Positions 1 through 6,618 of a stretch of DNA of 11,501 nucleotides are shown here, piece by piece (position 1 is the stretch's first letter; the number at the start of each line of letters is the position of its first letter). The translations under genes and the position numbers were made by a program. The stretch comes from DAISKN01 sp964553925. GTDB lineage: Bacteria > Acidobacteriota > Vicinamibacteria > Marinacidobacterales > SMYC01. A model generated the notes under the pieces. That model searched no databases and had not been told where the DNA came from. It was given only the letters and a program-made list of their open reading frames with translations. The DNA lies in assembly GCA_964553925.1 (NCBI GenBank), contig CAZKNR010000562.1, positions 1-11,501 of the forward strand. Reading direction: 5' to 3'.

Positions 1-1
1 G

Positions 2-475
2 ATCGAGTACAAGGAGTACGGGGTGAAGCTCGAGTTCGAGCCCAAGGTCGATACCCAGGACAACATCGACACCATGATCTTCGTCGAGATGTCGAGCCTC
101 GGCGGGCCCGCGGCCCAGGGTGGCGCCCCGGGCCTCATCACCAACCGGGTCACCACCAACGTCTTCGTGAAGCCGGGCGAGAGCATCACCCTCGGCGGAT
201 TGGTCCAGGCCTCGGACGCCCAGAACGTCGACAAGGTTCCGGGCCTCGGGAGCATCCCCGTTCTCGGAAACCTGTTCAAGTCGAAACAGTTCATCCGGAA
301 CCAGACGGAGATGCTGGTGTTCGCGACCCCTCGAGTGGTGACCGCGGCGGAAGCCGGAAGCGATCTCAAGGAGAAGGTCACCGGAGACTTCGAGGAGTAC
401 GACGAGATCGAGAAGCACAGCCCGGAAGAGGCGAAACCGCCGACCAAGGAAGAGAAGAAGAAAAAGAAGCAGTAG
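2..475 (+). CDS. cpaC: Tad-type outer-membrane secretin, C-terminal part (5' end outside window)
   Basis: The reading frame is open from base 2, so the gene starts upstream; 157 codons and the stop are visible. The sequence is the end of a secretin beta-barrel domain: it opens with IEYKEYGVKLEFEPKV, and further on carries the block GLGSIPVLGNLF followed by TEMLVFATPRVV, the hallmark end of the secretin family. Secretins form the multimeric outer-membrane channel of type II, type III, type IV pilus and Tad systems. The downstream cpaF, tadB and tadC genes make CpaC/RcpA the likely subtype, although the diagnostic N-terminal domains are not visible. After the secretin core there is a charged tail of about 40 residues, rich in Glu and Lys and ending in a run of lysines, which may be a periplasmic extension or pilotin/partner contact (inference). 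A GTG at base 23 is an internal valine codon, not a credible start. Confidence 0.93.
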   Translation: MEYKEYGVKLEFEPKVDTQDNIDTMIFVEMSSLGGPAAQGGAPGLITNRVTTNVFVKPGESITLGGLVQASDAQNVDKVPGLGSIPVLGNLFKSKQFIRNQTEMLVFATPRVVTAAEAGSDLKEKVTGDFEEYDEIEKHSPEEAKPPTKEEKKKKKQ

Positions 476-483
476 CAGGATTT

Positions 484-570
484 GGGGAGATGGGAGGAGA
501 TAAGGATCAGGAGATGAATCAAAACCTATTGGAATTTATCTCCCTGTCTCCTCCTGTCCCCCTATCCCCC
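484..570. repeat. Imperfect purine/pyrimidine inverted repeat between secretin and tadZ-cpaF
   Basis: Bases 484-515 are almost pure purine and contain GGAGAT three times (486-491, 496-501, 510-515). Bases 538-570 are pyrimidine-rich and read ATCTCCCTGTCTCCTCCTG and onward. The two arms pair imperfectly: GGAGGAGA at 493-500 is complementary to TCTCCTCC on the other arm, and CAGGAGAT at 508-515 pairs with ATCTCCCTG with one bulge. The 22-base loop (516-537) is AT-rich, unlike the surrounding sequence. It could be a transcription attenuator that lowers expression of the ATPase gene relative to the secretin, or a dispersed palindromic element. There is no U-tract, so it is not a standard intrinsic terminator. 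Confidence 0.6.
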
Positions 571-577
571 TTGTATC

Positions 578-582
578 AGGAG
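578..582 (+). promoter_or_regulatory. Possible ribosome binding site for tadZ-cpaF
   Basis: AGGAG lies 14 bases before the ATG at 597, which is longer than usual. No better purine motif lies nearer. The N-terminal sequence after this ATG begins directly with the ParA/MinD strand and P-loop, which supports the start despite the long spacing. Confidence 0.4.
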
Positions 583-596
583 CAACGTACTAAGTA

Positions 597-2708
597 ATGG
601 CCGGCGCCGCTATCAGCGTGTTCTCGGTAAAAGGCGGTGGGGGCGCGAGCCTCATCGCCGCGAATCTCGCTGTCTCCATCCGCCGTGAGACCCGCGCCAC
701 GGTGGCGCTCCTCGACGTCTCCTATCCCATCCCCGGGAGCGTCGCCCTCTATCTCGGCCTTTCCCAGGCCAAGGCGGTGACCGACATCGTTCCGCTTCTC
801 GACCGGATGCAGCCGACTCTCCTCAAGAGCTACGTCACGAACCACGCTTCAGGCATCGCGGTAATCCCGGCAGCCAAGGATTCGCTCCACGAGAAGATGC
901 TCACCCCCCAGAAGCTCGCCCGCGTCACCGATCTTCTCGTGCGGGCCTATGACTACGTGGTGATCGATCTCGCCTCGACGCTCTCCGAGGACGTGATCCC
1001 GATCCTCGACCTGAGCGAGCTCATTTGCCTGGTGGTTTCGCCCGACGTGGGCTCGGTCGCGCAAGGCCGGCAGTCGGTCACCTACCTTCAGTCGCACCAC
1101 TTCTCCCGCGACGCCATGAAGCTGGTGCTGAACCGCTACAGCAACAAGATGCCCTTCCCTCCCGAGACCATCGAGGAGAGCGTGGGCCTCCCGATAGCGC
1201 TCTACCTCCCGCTCGACGAGGAGCTGATGGAGCAGTCGATCGCGATGGCGGACCCCTTCGTCTCGTCCTCCCCCCGACATCCGGTCTCGAAGGCCCTCGA
1301 CGCCTTCACCCAAAAGCTCGTGGCCGAGCTGAAGTCGCGGCCACGCCGGGCCAAACAGCCGCGGCTCGTCGCCGACGCGGCGCCGGCGGCCGCGGCAGTC
1401 GCCGAGGCGAAGGAGCGCATCGACGAGATCCGGGACGTGAAGATCCGGGTCCACCGCAGGCTCATCGACGAGATCGATTTCAAGAAGGCTGACATCGAGC
1501 TCGCCAAGGATCGAAAAAAGAAATCCGAGCTCCGTGCCAAGACCGAGGTCAAGATCGTGAGCCTCCTCGACGAGGAAGCCAAGGAAATGACCGACCGCGA
1601 TCTGCGGAAACGGCTGGTCAAAGAAATCCTCGACGAGGCCCTCGGGCTCGGACCCCTCGAGGATCTCCTCCGCGACGTCGACGTCTCCGAGATCATGGTG
1701 AACGGAATCGATCACATCTTCGTCGAGCGCAAGGGAAAGCTCACGCTCACCGAGCACAAATTCCTGACCGAGGATCAGCTCCGTGCCGTCATCGAGCGCA
1801 TCGTGAACCCGCTGGGGCGGAGGATCGACGAGAAGTCCCCGATGGTCGACGCCCGCCTGGAAGACGGATCCCGGGTGAACGCCATCATCCCCCCTCTCGC
1901 CATCGACGGGCCGTCGGTCACCATCCGGAAGTTCGCGAAGACGCCGCTCAAGGTTCCCGACCTCGTGCGCTTCGGTTCCTTCACCACCCAGATGGCCCAG
2001 TTCTTCGAGGCGGCGGTGCTGGCGCGGCAGAACATCGTCATCTCCGGCGGCACGGGCTCGGGGAAGACGACGCTCCTCAACGTCTTGTCCTCTTTCGTCC
2101 CGGAGGACGAGCGCATCGTAACCATCGAGGACTCCGCGGAGCTCCAGCTGCCCCAGGTGCACGTGGTGAGGCTCGAGTCCCGCCCCCCGAACATCGAGGG
2201 CGAGGGCGCCATCACCATCCGGGACCTCGTGCGCAACGCCCTCCGCATGAGGCCGGACCGCATCGTGGTGGGAGAGTGCCGCGCGGGCGAGGCCCTGGAC
2301 ATGCTTCAGGCGATGAATACCGGCCACGACGGCTCTCTCACCACCGTCCACGCCAACACCCCGCGAGACGCGCTCTCCCGGCTCGAGACCTTGTGCCTCA
2401 TGGCGGGACTCGACCTTCCCGCGCGGGCCATTCGCGAGCAGATCGCATCTGCCATCGATCTCGTCTTCCAGCAGTCGCGGCTCTCGGATGGAAGCCGCCG
2501 GGTCACTCATATCTCGGAGATCACCGGGCGCGAGGGCGAGGTGTTCACCATCGCCGACATCTTCCTCTTCAAGCAGACGGGGATCACCCCCGACGGCAAG
2601 GTACAGGGGCAGTTCGCCCCGACCGGCGTCATTCCCAAATTCATCGAGGGTCTCTCGCGGCGCGGGATCAAGGTGCCGCGCGAGATCTTCCTTCATCAGA
2701 CGGCGTAA
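597..2708 (+). CDS. cpaF: Fusion of TadZ/CpaE-like ATPase domain with CpaF/TadA secretion ATPase
   Basis: The 703-residue protein has two parts. Residues 1 to about 250 form a ParA/MinD-family fold: a deviant P-loop KGGGGAS (12-18), LLD ending at D40 and VVIDLA (121-126). This resembles TadZ/CpaE, which places Tad machinery in the cell. The N-terminal receiver-like domain of CpaE is absent, and the P-loop has Ala where the usual GK[ST] has Lys. A charged and Ala/Pro linker (about 250-330) leads to a complete CpaF/TadA ATPase of the type II/IV secretion superfamily: the N-terminal domain with EALGLGPLEDLL and SEIMVNG (about 345-370), Walker A GGTGSGKT (484-491, K490), Walker B VVGE (E560) and the His box HANT (585-588). 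CpaF would be the cytoplasmic hexameric motor for Flp pilus assembly. tadB starts 4 bases after the stop, so translation is probably coupled. CpaF identity is very secure; TadZ identity of the N-part is likely by fold, motif and context. Confidence 0.93.
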   Translation: MAGAAISVFSVKGGGGASLIAANLAVSIRRETRATVALLDVSYPIPGSVALYLGLSQAKAVTDIVPLLDRMQPTLLKSYVTNHASGIAVIPAAKDSLHEKMLTPQKLARVTDLLVRAYDYVVIDLASTLSEDVIPILDLSELICLVVSPDVGSVAQGRQSVTYLQSHHFSRDAMKLVLNRYSNKMPFPPETIEESVGLPIALYLPLDEELMEQSIAMADPFVSSSPRHPVSKALDAFTQKLVAELKSRPRRAKQPRLVADAAPAAAAVAEAKERIDEIRDVKIRVHRRLIDEIDFKKADIELAKDRKKKSELRAKTEVKIVSLLDEEAKEMTDRDLRKRLVKEILDEALGLGPLEDLLRDVDVSEIMVNGIDHIFVERKGKLTLTEHKFLTEDQLRAVIERIVNPLGRRIDEKSPMVDARLEDGSRVNAIIPPLAIDGPSVTIRKFAKTPLKVPDLVRFGSFTTQMAQFFEAAVLARQNIVISGGTGSGKTTLLNVLSSFVPEDERIVTIEDSAELQLPQVHVVRLESRPPNIEGEGAITIRDLVRNALRMRPDRIVVGECRAGEALDMLQAMNTGHDGSLTTVHANTPRDALSRLETLCLMAGLDLPARAIREQIASAIDLVFQQSRLSDGSRRVTHISEITGREGEVFTIADIFLFKQTGITPDGKVQGQFAPTGVIPKFIEGLSRRGIKVPREIFLHQTA

Positions 2709-2712
2709 ACAC

Positions 2713-3570
2713 ATGCCCTCCGTAATGAGATTCGTGGTCACGTTGTTCGCCGGGGTGGCCATCACCGTGGTGGCGTACTCCATTCTCAACCCCCTCTCCG
2801 CCTGGTGGGATCGCTACCTCACCAAGTGGAGCCGCTGGATGCAGCTCGAGTTCGAGGCGATGCACCAGGAGATGCCGCGAAACCGGGCGAGGAAGATCCT
2901 CTCCTACTCCCTGCTGGTGATGGCGCTACTCGGCTTCCTCGTGAACTTCAGCGTGATCTTCGCCGTCGTCTTCGCCGGCCTGGGGCTCGTCGTTCCCCGC
3001 TGGGTCATCAGCTGGCTGCGAGCCCGCCGGTTCCGTCAGATCAACGCCCAGCTCGGGGAAGCCCTGACCCTGGTTTCGAGCTCGCTTCGGTCGGGCCTGA
3101 GCCTCCCGCAGGGGGTGGAGCTCGTGGTCCAGGAGCTCGAGCCTCCGATCGCGGAAGAGTTCGCGATCGTCATCAAGGAGAACCGGCTCGGCCTCGCGTT
3201 CGACGAGGCGCTCACCAACCTCGCGGAGCGAGTGCCGACCCCGGACCTCGATATGGTGGTGACCGCCATCGTCACCATCCGCGAGACGGGCGCGAACCTC
3301 GCGGAGGTTTTCGACGTCATCGCCCACACGGTGCGCGAGCGGAAGAAGGTCGAGGGCAAGATCCAGGCGATGACCGCCGAGGGCATGACCCAGGGAATGA
3401 TGATGTGCGCCGTCCCCCCGGTCCTCATCATCACCTTCTTTTTCCTCGACCCGACCCTGGTGCAGCCGCTATTCACCACCGTCCTCGGTATCCTGATGCT
3501 TCTGGTAATCATCGCCATGGACGCCATGGGGATGTGGATGATCTTGAACACGGTGAAAATCGATGTGTAA
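2713..3570 (+). CDS. tadB: TadB-like inner-membrane platform protein (T2SSF family)
   Basis: This encodes 285 residues, the usual size for TadB. One hydrophobic segment lies at about 6-26, a long pair at about 62-100, and two C-terminal spans at about 232-247 and 255-278. The central cytoplasmic T2SSF (GspF-like) domain has the characteristic LGEALTLVSSSLRSGLSLPQ (114-133) and a RETGANLAEVFDVIAHTVRER block (190-210). TadB and TadC form the inner-membrane platform that couples the CpaF motor to pilin. The chosen ATG lies 4 bases after the cpaF stop, with no clear Shine-Dalgarno sequence, which fits translational coupling; a second ATG four codons later (2725) is equally possible. An open frame extends further upstream but only runs through the cpaF gene in another frame. 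The last 8 bases overlap the pilin gene. Confidence 0.93.
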   Translation: MPSVMRFVVTLFAGVAITVVAYSILNPLSAWWDRYLTKWSRWMQLEFEAMHQEMPRNRARKILSYSLLVMALLGFLVNFSVIFAVVFAGLGLVVPRWVISWLRARRFRQINAQLGEALTLVSSSLRSGLSLPQGVELVVQELEPPIAEEFAIVIKENRLGLAFDEALTNLAERVPTPDLDMVVTAIVTIRETGANLAEVFDVIAHTVRERKKVEGKIQAMTAEGMTQGMMMCAVPPVLIITFFFLDPTLVQPLFTTVLGILMLLVIIAMDAMGMWMILNTVKIDV

Positions 3571-3787
3571 CCCAAAGGCAAAGGACTCCTCCGGCGCAGC
3601 CATGATCGAGTACGTGATGATCCTCGGGTTCATCACCGCGCTGGTGATCTTCTTTTTCGGTCTCCTCTATCCCGCCGCGGGACAGGACATCGAGACCATG
3701 ATCAATGCCTGGGGCGACAAGCTCGCGACCCAGATCGCCGGCGACAGGATGGATGAGGGGAGCTCGGACTCGTGGGGAATCAACTGA
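3563..3787 (+). CDS. Flp-type prepilin or small TadE-like pseudopilin
   Basis: This is a 74-residue protein with a short charged leader (MCNPKAKDSSG) and then AAMIEYVMILGFITALVIFF. Cleavage after G11 would put Glu at +5 and Tyr at +6 (E16, Y17), matching the Flp pilin rule for TadV-type prepilin peptidases. A hydrophobic helix (18-40) follows, then a short acidic tail. Mature length would be 63 residues, in the range of Flp pilins. It could be the main pilin or a minor pseudopilin (TadE/TadF also carry a G-x4-E-[FY] site, but are normally longer). It overlaps tadB by 8 bases (ATGTGTAA) and tadC starts 2 bases after its stop, so all three are probably translated together. A weak GGTGA lies 6 bases before the start. 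Its position between tadB and tadC is unusual. Confidence 0.85.
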   Translation: MCNPKAKDSSGAAMIEYVMILGFITALVIFFFGLLYPAAGQDIETMINAWGDKLATQIAGDRMDEGSSDSWGIN

Positions 3788-3788
3788 T

Positions 3789-4676
3789 ATGAGCGCGCTG
3801 TTCCTGGTCCTCGCCTACGCCACGATCTTCGCTTCGGCCTCATGTCTCGTATATCTGCTTCTTCCCGACTTCCGGCGGCGCGCGGCGCTCGCGCGGCTCG
3901 ATGCCGCCGCGGAGCGGGACGAGGTGTCATCACCGCTTCTGAAGCTGATGCAGCCCCTGCTCACGGCAATCGCCCCCTGGGTCTCGCACTACAAGCTTCC
4001 CGGCTATCGCGCCTCGAAGGCGAAGCAGATCGCCGGAGCGGGTCTAAAGGACGCGCTCTCGACCGACGAGTTCCTCGCGTGGAAGATCGTCTTCGCGATC
4101 CTCGGCCCGCTGGGAATGGCGGTGATCTTCAACTTCGCGCGGCATCCATTGATGGTCGTTCTCCTCGCCATGGTCTTCTCGTTTCTCCCCGACTTCCTCT
4201 TGAAGGACATGGTGGCGCGCCGCCAGCGGGCCATCGTGCGGGCGCTCCCCTTCTCCGTCGACCTCCTGACCCTGGTGGTGGAAGCCGGGCTCGACTTCTC
4301 GCAGGGGCTCCAGCGCGTGGTGGAGCGGGGCCCCGCGGGACCGCTCGCCGACGAGCTCTCGCTGATGCTGCGTGAGATCCGTCTCGGAACCACCCGGTCC
4401 GACGGGCTGCGAAGCCTTGCCGTGCGCTGCGGGGTCCCCGAAGTTTCGTCGTTCTCCTCGGTCCTGATCCAGGCCGACCGATTGGGGGCTTCGATCGGGA
4501 CGGTCCTGCGGGCGCAGGCCGACCTGATGCGCTCCGAAAGGTTCCAGCGCGCGGAGAAAGCGGGCGCTCGCGCCTCCAGCATCGTCCTCGTTCCCCTCGT
4601 GCTCTTCATCCTCCCCGCGGCGCTCCTGGTGATCGTGGGCCCGGTGATGCTTCGATTCATCTACGGGATGGGATAA
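3789..4676 (+). CDS. tadC: TadC-like inner-membrane platform protein (T2SSF family)
   Basis: This encodes 295 residues. Hydrophobic spans lie at about 4-25, 98-115, 118-137 and 264-288. The cytoplasmic T2SSF domain begins at about 150 with ALPFSVDLLTLVVEAGLDFS (152-171), the family signature, and continues through LREIRLGTTRSDGLRSLAVR and IQADRLGASIGTVLRAQADLM. TadC pairs with TadB as the membrane platform on which CpaF acts. The ATG at 3789 follows the pilin stop by one base and has GGGGA 10 bases upstream. The frame is open further upstream, but that stretch overlaps the pilin gene and lacks the family N-terminus, so the later start is preferred. The gene ends 13 bases before the first FHA gene. 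Confidence 0.93.
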   Translation: MSALFLVLAYATIFASASCLVYLLLPDFRRRAALARLDAAAERDEVSSPLLKLMQPLLTAIAPWVSHYKLPGYRASKAKQIAGAGLKDALSTDEFLAWKIVFAILGPLGMAVIFNFARHPLMVVLLAMVFSFLPDFLLKDMVARRQRAIVRALPFSVDLLTLVVEAGLDFSQGLQRVVERGPAGPLADELSLMLREIRLGTTRSDGLRSLAVRCGVPEVSSFSSVLIQADRLGASIGTVLRAQADLMRSERFQRAEKAGARASSIVLVPLVLFILPAALLVIVGPVMLRFIYGMG

Positions 4677-4681
4677 GGGAG
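4676..4681 (+). promoter_or_regulatory. Ribosome binding site supporting a TTG start
   Basis: AGGGAG lies 8 bases before the TTG at 4690 and overlaps the last base of the tadC stop. The FHA domain strand begins at residue 2 and no ATG or GTG fits, so this site decides the unusual start. Confidence 0.65.
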
Positions 4682-4689
4682 CCCCTGCC

Positions 4690-6489
4690 TTGAAGCGCCT
4701 GGTCATCAAGAAGGGAGAAGAGATCCAGCGGAGGGAGGTGGGCGCCACCTCGCTCACGGTGGGGCGGGACCCGTCCTGCGAGATTCACATCGACGACCCG
4801 AGCCTCTCGCGAAGGCACGGAATGTTCGAGCCGACTCCCGAAGGCGTCCGCTTCGTCGATCTGGGAAGCCGCAACGGAAGCTGGGTCAACTTCCAGAAAG
4901 TGAAGGACGCGGAGCTCAAGCCCGGCGATACGGTACGGATGGGGGCGCTTTTGATCACATACGCCCACGACGCTCCCGCGCCGCCGCCACCGGCGCCGAA
5001 GCCGAAGGCGCCGACTCCCATCGAGAGCGCAGCCGACGACTCGGCGACGATGATCGTCTCGCCCAAGGCCGCACCGCCCGCGCCGAAGCCTACGGCGCCA
5101 CCCGTCGAGAACGCGGCTGACGACGAGGCGACGATGATCGTCTCGCGCAAGGCCGCACCGCCGCAAGACAAGCCCGCAAAGCCCGAGGCCACTCCAGTCG
5201 CCGAAAGCACCGTTCTCCTGTCGCGAGAGGCAGTGAAGCCGGCGGGTGCGGGGACGATGCTGTTCCGCACTGAGGCGGAGCAGAAGCCCAAAGTCCTGGA
5301 AACAGCGCGTTTCTCCCCCGGAATCCCTCCTTCCGCACCCGCGCCTCCGGCGCCGGCGCCGAGCACGCTGAAAGCGGAAGCTTCGATCGACGACACCCCC
5401 CCCAAGAGCTCGTGGACAGGAAGGCACGCCCTCGTCGTTCTCGGGGTCGCCCTTACGGTGTACCTGGTTCTGGCGTTCCCTTTGGTCCGAACTCTGGGAA
5501 ACGCCCTCCGAGAAGAGTCTCTTCGGCGAGGCCGGGCGCTCCTCGATCTGCTCACCGCCGCGAACGCCACCGCCGTCGCCGAAGGGCGCGCGCGGGATCT
5601 GCAAGTCGAGATGGTCACCCGGGAAGAGCGCGTGAAGGAGGCGTTCATTCTGGATCTTCAGGGGAAGGTGCTCGCGCCTTCGGCCCGGGTCGACGAGACG
5701 TTCAAGACCATCGACGGGATCCAGCCGGGGCTCGGGGAGATCCGCACGTTCTATCTGGGGCGACGTTCGAACGGCGACTACGTGATGGTCGAGCCGATTC
5801 TCGACCGCGGCCAGCGAATCGGCGTCGCGCTCGTGGTCTACGAGGTCGCGACCGCATCGGGTAGTTGGGCGGTCGCGATACTGTTTCTTGGAGCTATCGT
5901 TCTGATGATCGCGGTCATCGTGGCGGTGGTCATGGGAAGGCGGTTTACCCTCGAGCCCATTGCCGCGCTCCGAGACGATGTCGAGGCCGTGGTCAAAGGA
6001 GATGCGCCGCGGGTTCCTTTGGCCCAGAGTTTTACCGAGCTTTCCGAGATCGCGAAGAGCGTGAACCGGCTCATCGAGCGTTCCCCGGCGCCCGCCGCGA
6101 TACAGGCCACCGCGGCTGCGATTCCCGCGTCGCGGGTTTCCACGAGCTCTTCCGCGCGCGAAACGCCGATCGCGAGGGCCTTCGCTGGCGCACCGCCGCA
6201 GCCCGCGGGCGACGGAGCCTCCTTCTGGGTCGATTCCGCCTTCATGGTGATCCGGGCGGAGCCCCGAGCGGCCGAGCTCCTGGGCGCAACCACCGCAGCG
6301 CTCGAGGGACGGCACGTGATCGAGGCGATAAAGGACGAGAAGGTCTTAGGAGCGGTTCTGGATTCGCTGAACGCCCTCGACGAGGCGGAAGGAGCGGTCT
6401 CCTCGGTGGATACCCTGTCCGGGCCCCTCGCCATCAGCGCGACCCGCGAGGGGGACCGGGTCCTGGTCAGCTTGAAACCAGGCGTCTGA
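4690..6489 (+). CDS. FHA-domain membrane sensor: FHA, linker, TM, extracytoplasmic domain, TM, HAMP-like, PAS-like
   Basis: This is a 599-residue protein starting at TTG. Residues 1-92 are a canonical FHA (phosphothreonine-binding) domain: G25-R26, S40, R42-H43, N62-G63 and N67 are in place. A long Pro/Ala linker (93-245) follows, with repeated threonine motifs (see the repeat entry). Hydrophobic spans at about 246-266 and 394-415 enclose a roughly 125-residue region with FILDLQGKVLAPS and DYVMVEPILDRGQRIGVALV, which looks like a single Cache/PAS-type extracytoplasmic sensor. A HAMP-like helix pair follows (416-464, LEPIAALRDDVEAVVKGD), then a linker and a PAS-like C-terminus (about 508-599). 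There is no kinase, cyclase or transmitter module, so the output must be protein-protein contact. It lies 13 bases after tadC and probably belongs to the same operon. FHA and the two-span topology are sure; the sensor and PAS assignments are by pattern and moderately sure. The exact ligand or partner is unknown. Confidence 0.88.
   Translation: MKRLVIKKGEEIQRREVGATSLTVGRDPSCEIHIDDPSLSRRHGMFEPTPEGVRFVDLGSRNGSWVNFQKVKDAELKPGDTVRMGALLITYAHDAPAPPPPAPKPKAPTPIESAADDSATMIVSPKAAPPAPKPTAPPVENAADDEATMIVSRKAAPPQDKPAKPEATPVAESTVLLSREAVKPAGAGTMLFRTEAEQKPKVLETARFSPGIPPSAPAPPAPAPSTLKAEASIDDTPPKSSWTGRHALVVLGVALTVYLVLAFPLVRTLGNALREESLRRGRALLDLLTAANATAVAEGRARDLQVEMVTREERVKEAFILDLQGKVLAPSARVDETFKTIDGIQPGLGEIRTFYLGRRSNGDYVMVEPILDRGQRIGVALVVYEVATASGSWAVAILFLGAIVLMIAVIVAVVMGRRFTLEPIAALRDDVEAVVKGDAPRVPLAQSFTELSEIAKSVNRLIERSPAPAAIQATAAAIPASRVSTSSSARETPIARAFAGAPPQPAGDGASFWVDSAFMVIRAEPRAAELLGATTAALEGRHVIEAIKDEKVLGAVLDSLNALDEAEGAVSSVDTLSGPLAISATREGDRVLVSLKPGV
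4993..5163 (+). repeat. Tandem duplication of 87 and 84 bases encoding an acidic-ATMIVS linker motif
   Basis: Two near-identical copies, 4993-5079 and 5080-5163, share long stretches such as GGCGACGATGATCGTCTCGC. They encode APKPKAPTPIESAADDSATM and onward, then APKPTAPPVENAADDEATMI and onward, placing T120 and T148 28 residues apart in the FHA protein. The copies differ by one codon insertion and scattered substitutions. Weaker copies follow in the protein (AESTVLLSREA around T174, AGTMLFRTEA around T189, LETARFS around T205), so the linker looks built by repeated duplication. Confidence 0.85.
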
Positions 6490-6501
6490 ATACAGGACAA
6501 T
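6472..6501 (+). promoter_or_regulatory. Candidate sigma-70-like promoter at the end of the first FHA gene
   Basis: TTGAAA (6472-6477; 5 of 6 matches to TTGACA) and GACAAT (6496-6501; 4 of 6 matches to TATAAT) are 18 bases apart. An AT-rich patch (TTTAGCATTTTTATCC, 6504-6519) follows, unusual for this GC-rich window. It would drive the second and third FHA genes and the PilB/GspE-like ATPase. The match is modest and the host sigma factor preferences are unknown. Confidence 0.25.
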
Positions 6502-6554
6502 GGTTTAGCATTTTTATCCAACCCCCCGCGAGCGTCACGTTGCAAGCAGAGCGA

Positions 6555-6617
6555 GCCCGGCCGGGAGGAAGCGGTTGCGCCGAAAGCGCGAACCGCGGGG
6601 CCGGGCCCCATCCTCCC
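6555..6617 (+). promoter_or_regulatory. GC-rich nested stem-loop with two competing pairings in the 5' leader of the second FHA gene
   Basis: The inner hairpin is GCGGTTGCGC (6571-6580), loop CGAAA, GCGCGAACCGC (6586-6596), complementary except for one bulged G. The outer arm GCCCGGCC (6555-6562) is an exact complement of GGCCGGGC (6599-6606). A second pairing, GGGAGGA (6563-6569) with TCCTCCC (6611-6617), crosses the outer one, so the two are either alternatives or a pseudoknot. The right arm is also part of the palindrome GGGGCCGGGCCCC (6597-6609). No coding frame of credible product covers this gap. It may be a structured leader RNA, a dispersed palindrome or a protein-binding site. No known riboswitch class is recognised. 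Confidence 0.55.
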
Positions 6618-6618
6618 C

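Noticed and set aside
597..2708. Assembly or sequencing error creating the TadZ-CpaF fusion
   Set aside because: The frame is continuous with the same codon style through an Ala/Pro and charged linker of normal length, and no domain is truncated at the junction. It cannot be fully excluded without reads.
2488..2712. Upstream extension of the tadB frame
   Set aside because: It overlaps the end of cpaF in another frame and encodes Ser/Arg-rich sequence unlike TadB; the ATG at 2713 fits the family N-terminus.
849..2789. 646-codon open frame on the minus strand across tadZ-cpaF
   Set aside because: It is antisense to a clearly recognised ATPase, has low-complexity Asp/Glu/Arg/His composition and no recognisable domain. 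It is typical of the antisense frame of GC-rich genes.
4657..6315. 552-codon minus-strand open frame opposite the first FHA gene
   Set aside because: Arg/Gly-rich low-complexity product, mirror of the Pro/Ala linker codons; the + strand has a canonical FHA domain.
6504..6519. T-rich patch as an intrinsic terminator of the first FHA gene
   Set aside because: No GC-rich hairpin precedes the T-run; the stem-loops lie downstream of it.
6597..6609. GGGGCCGGGCCCC palindrome as a terminator hairpin
   Set aside because: There is no U-tract after it and almost no loop; it is better seen as part of the larger foldable element.
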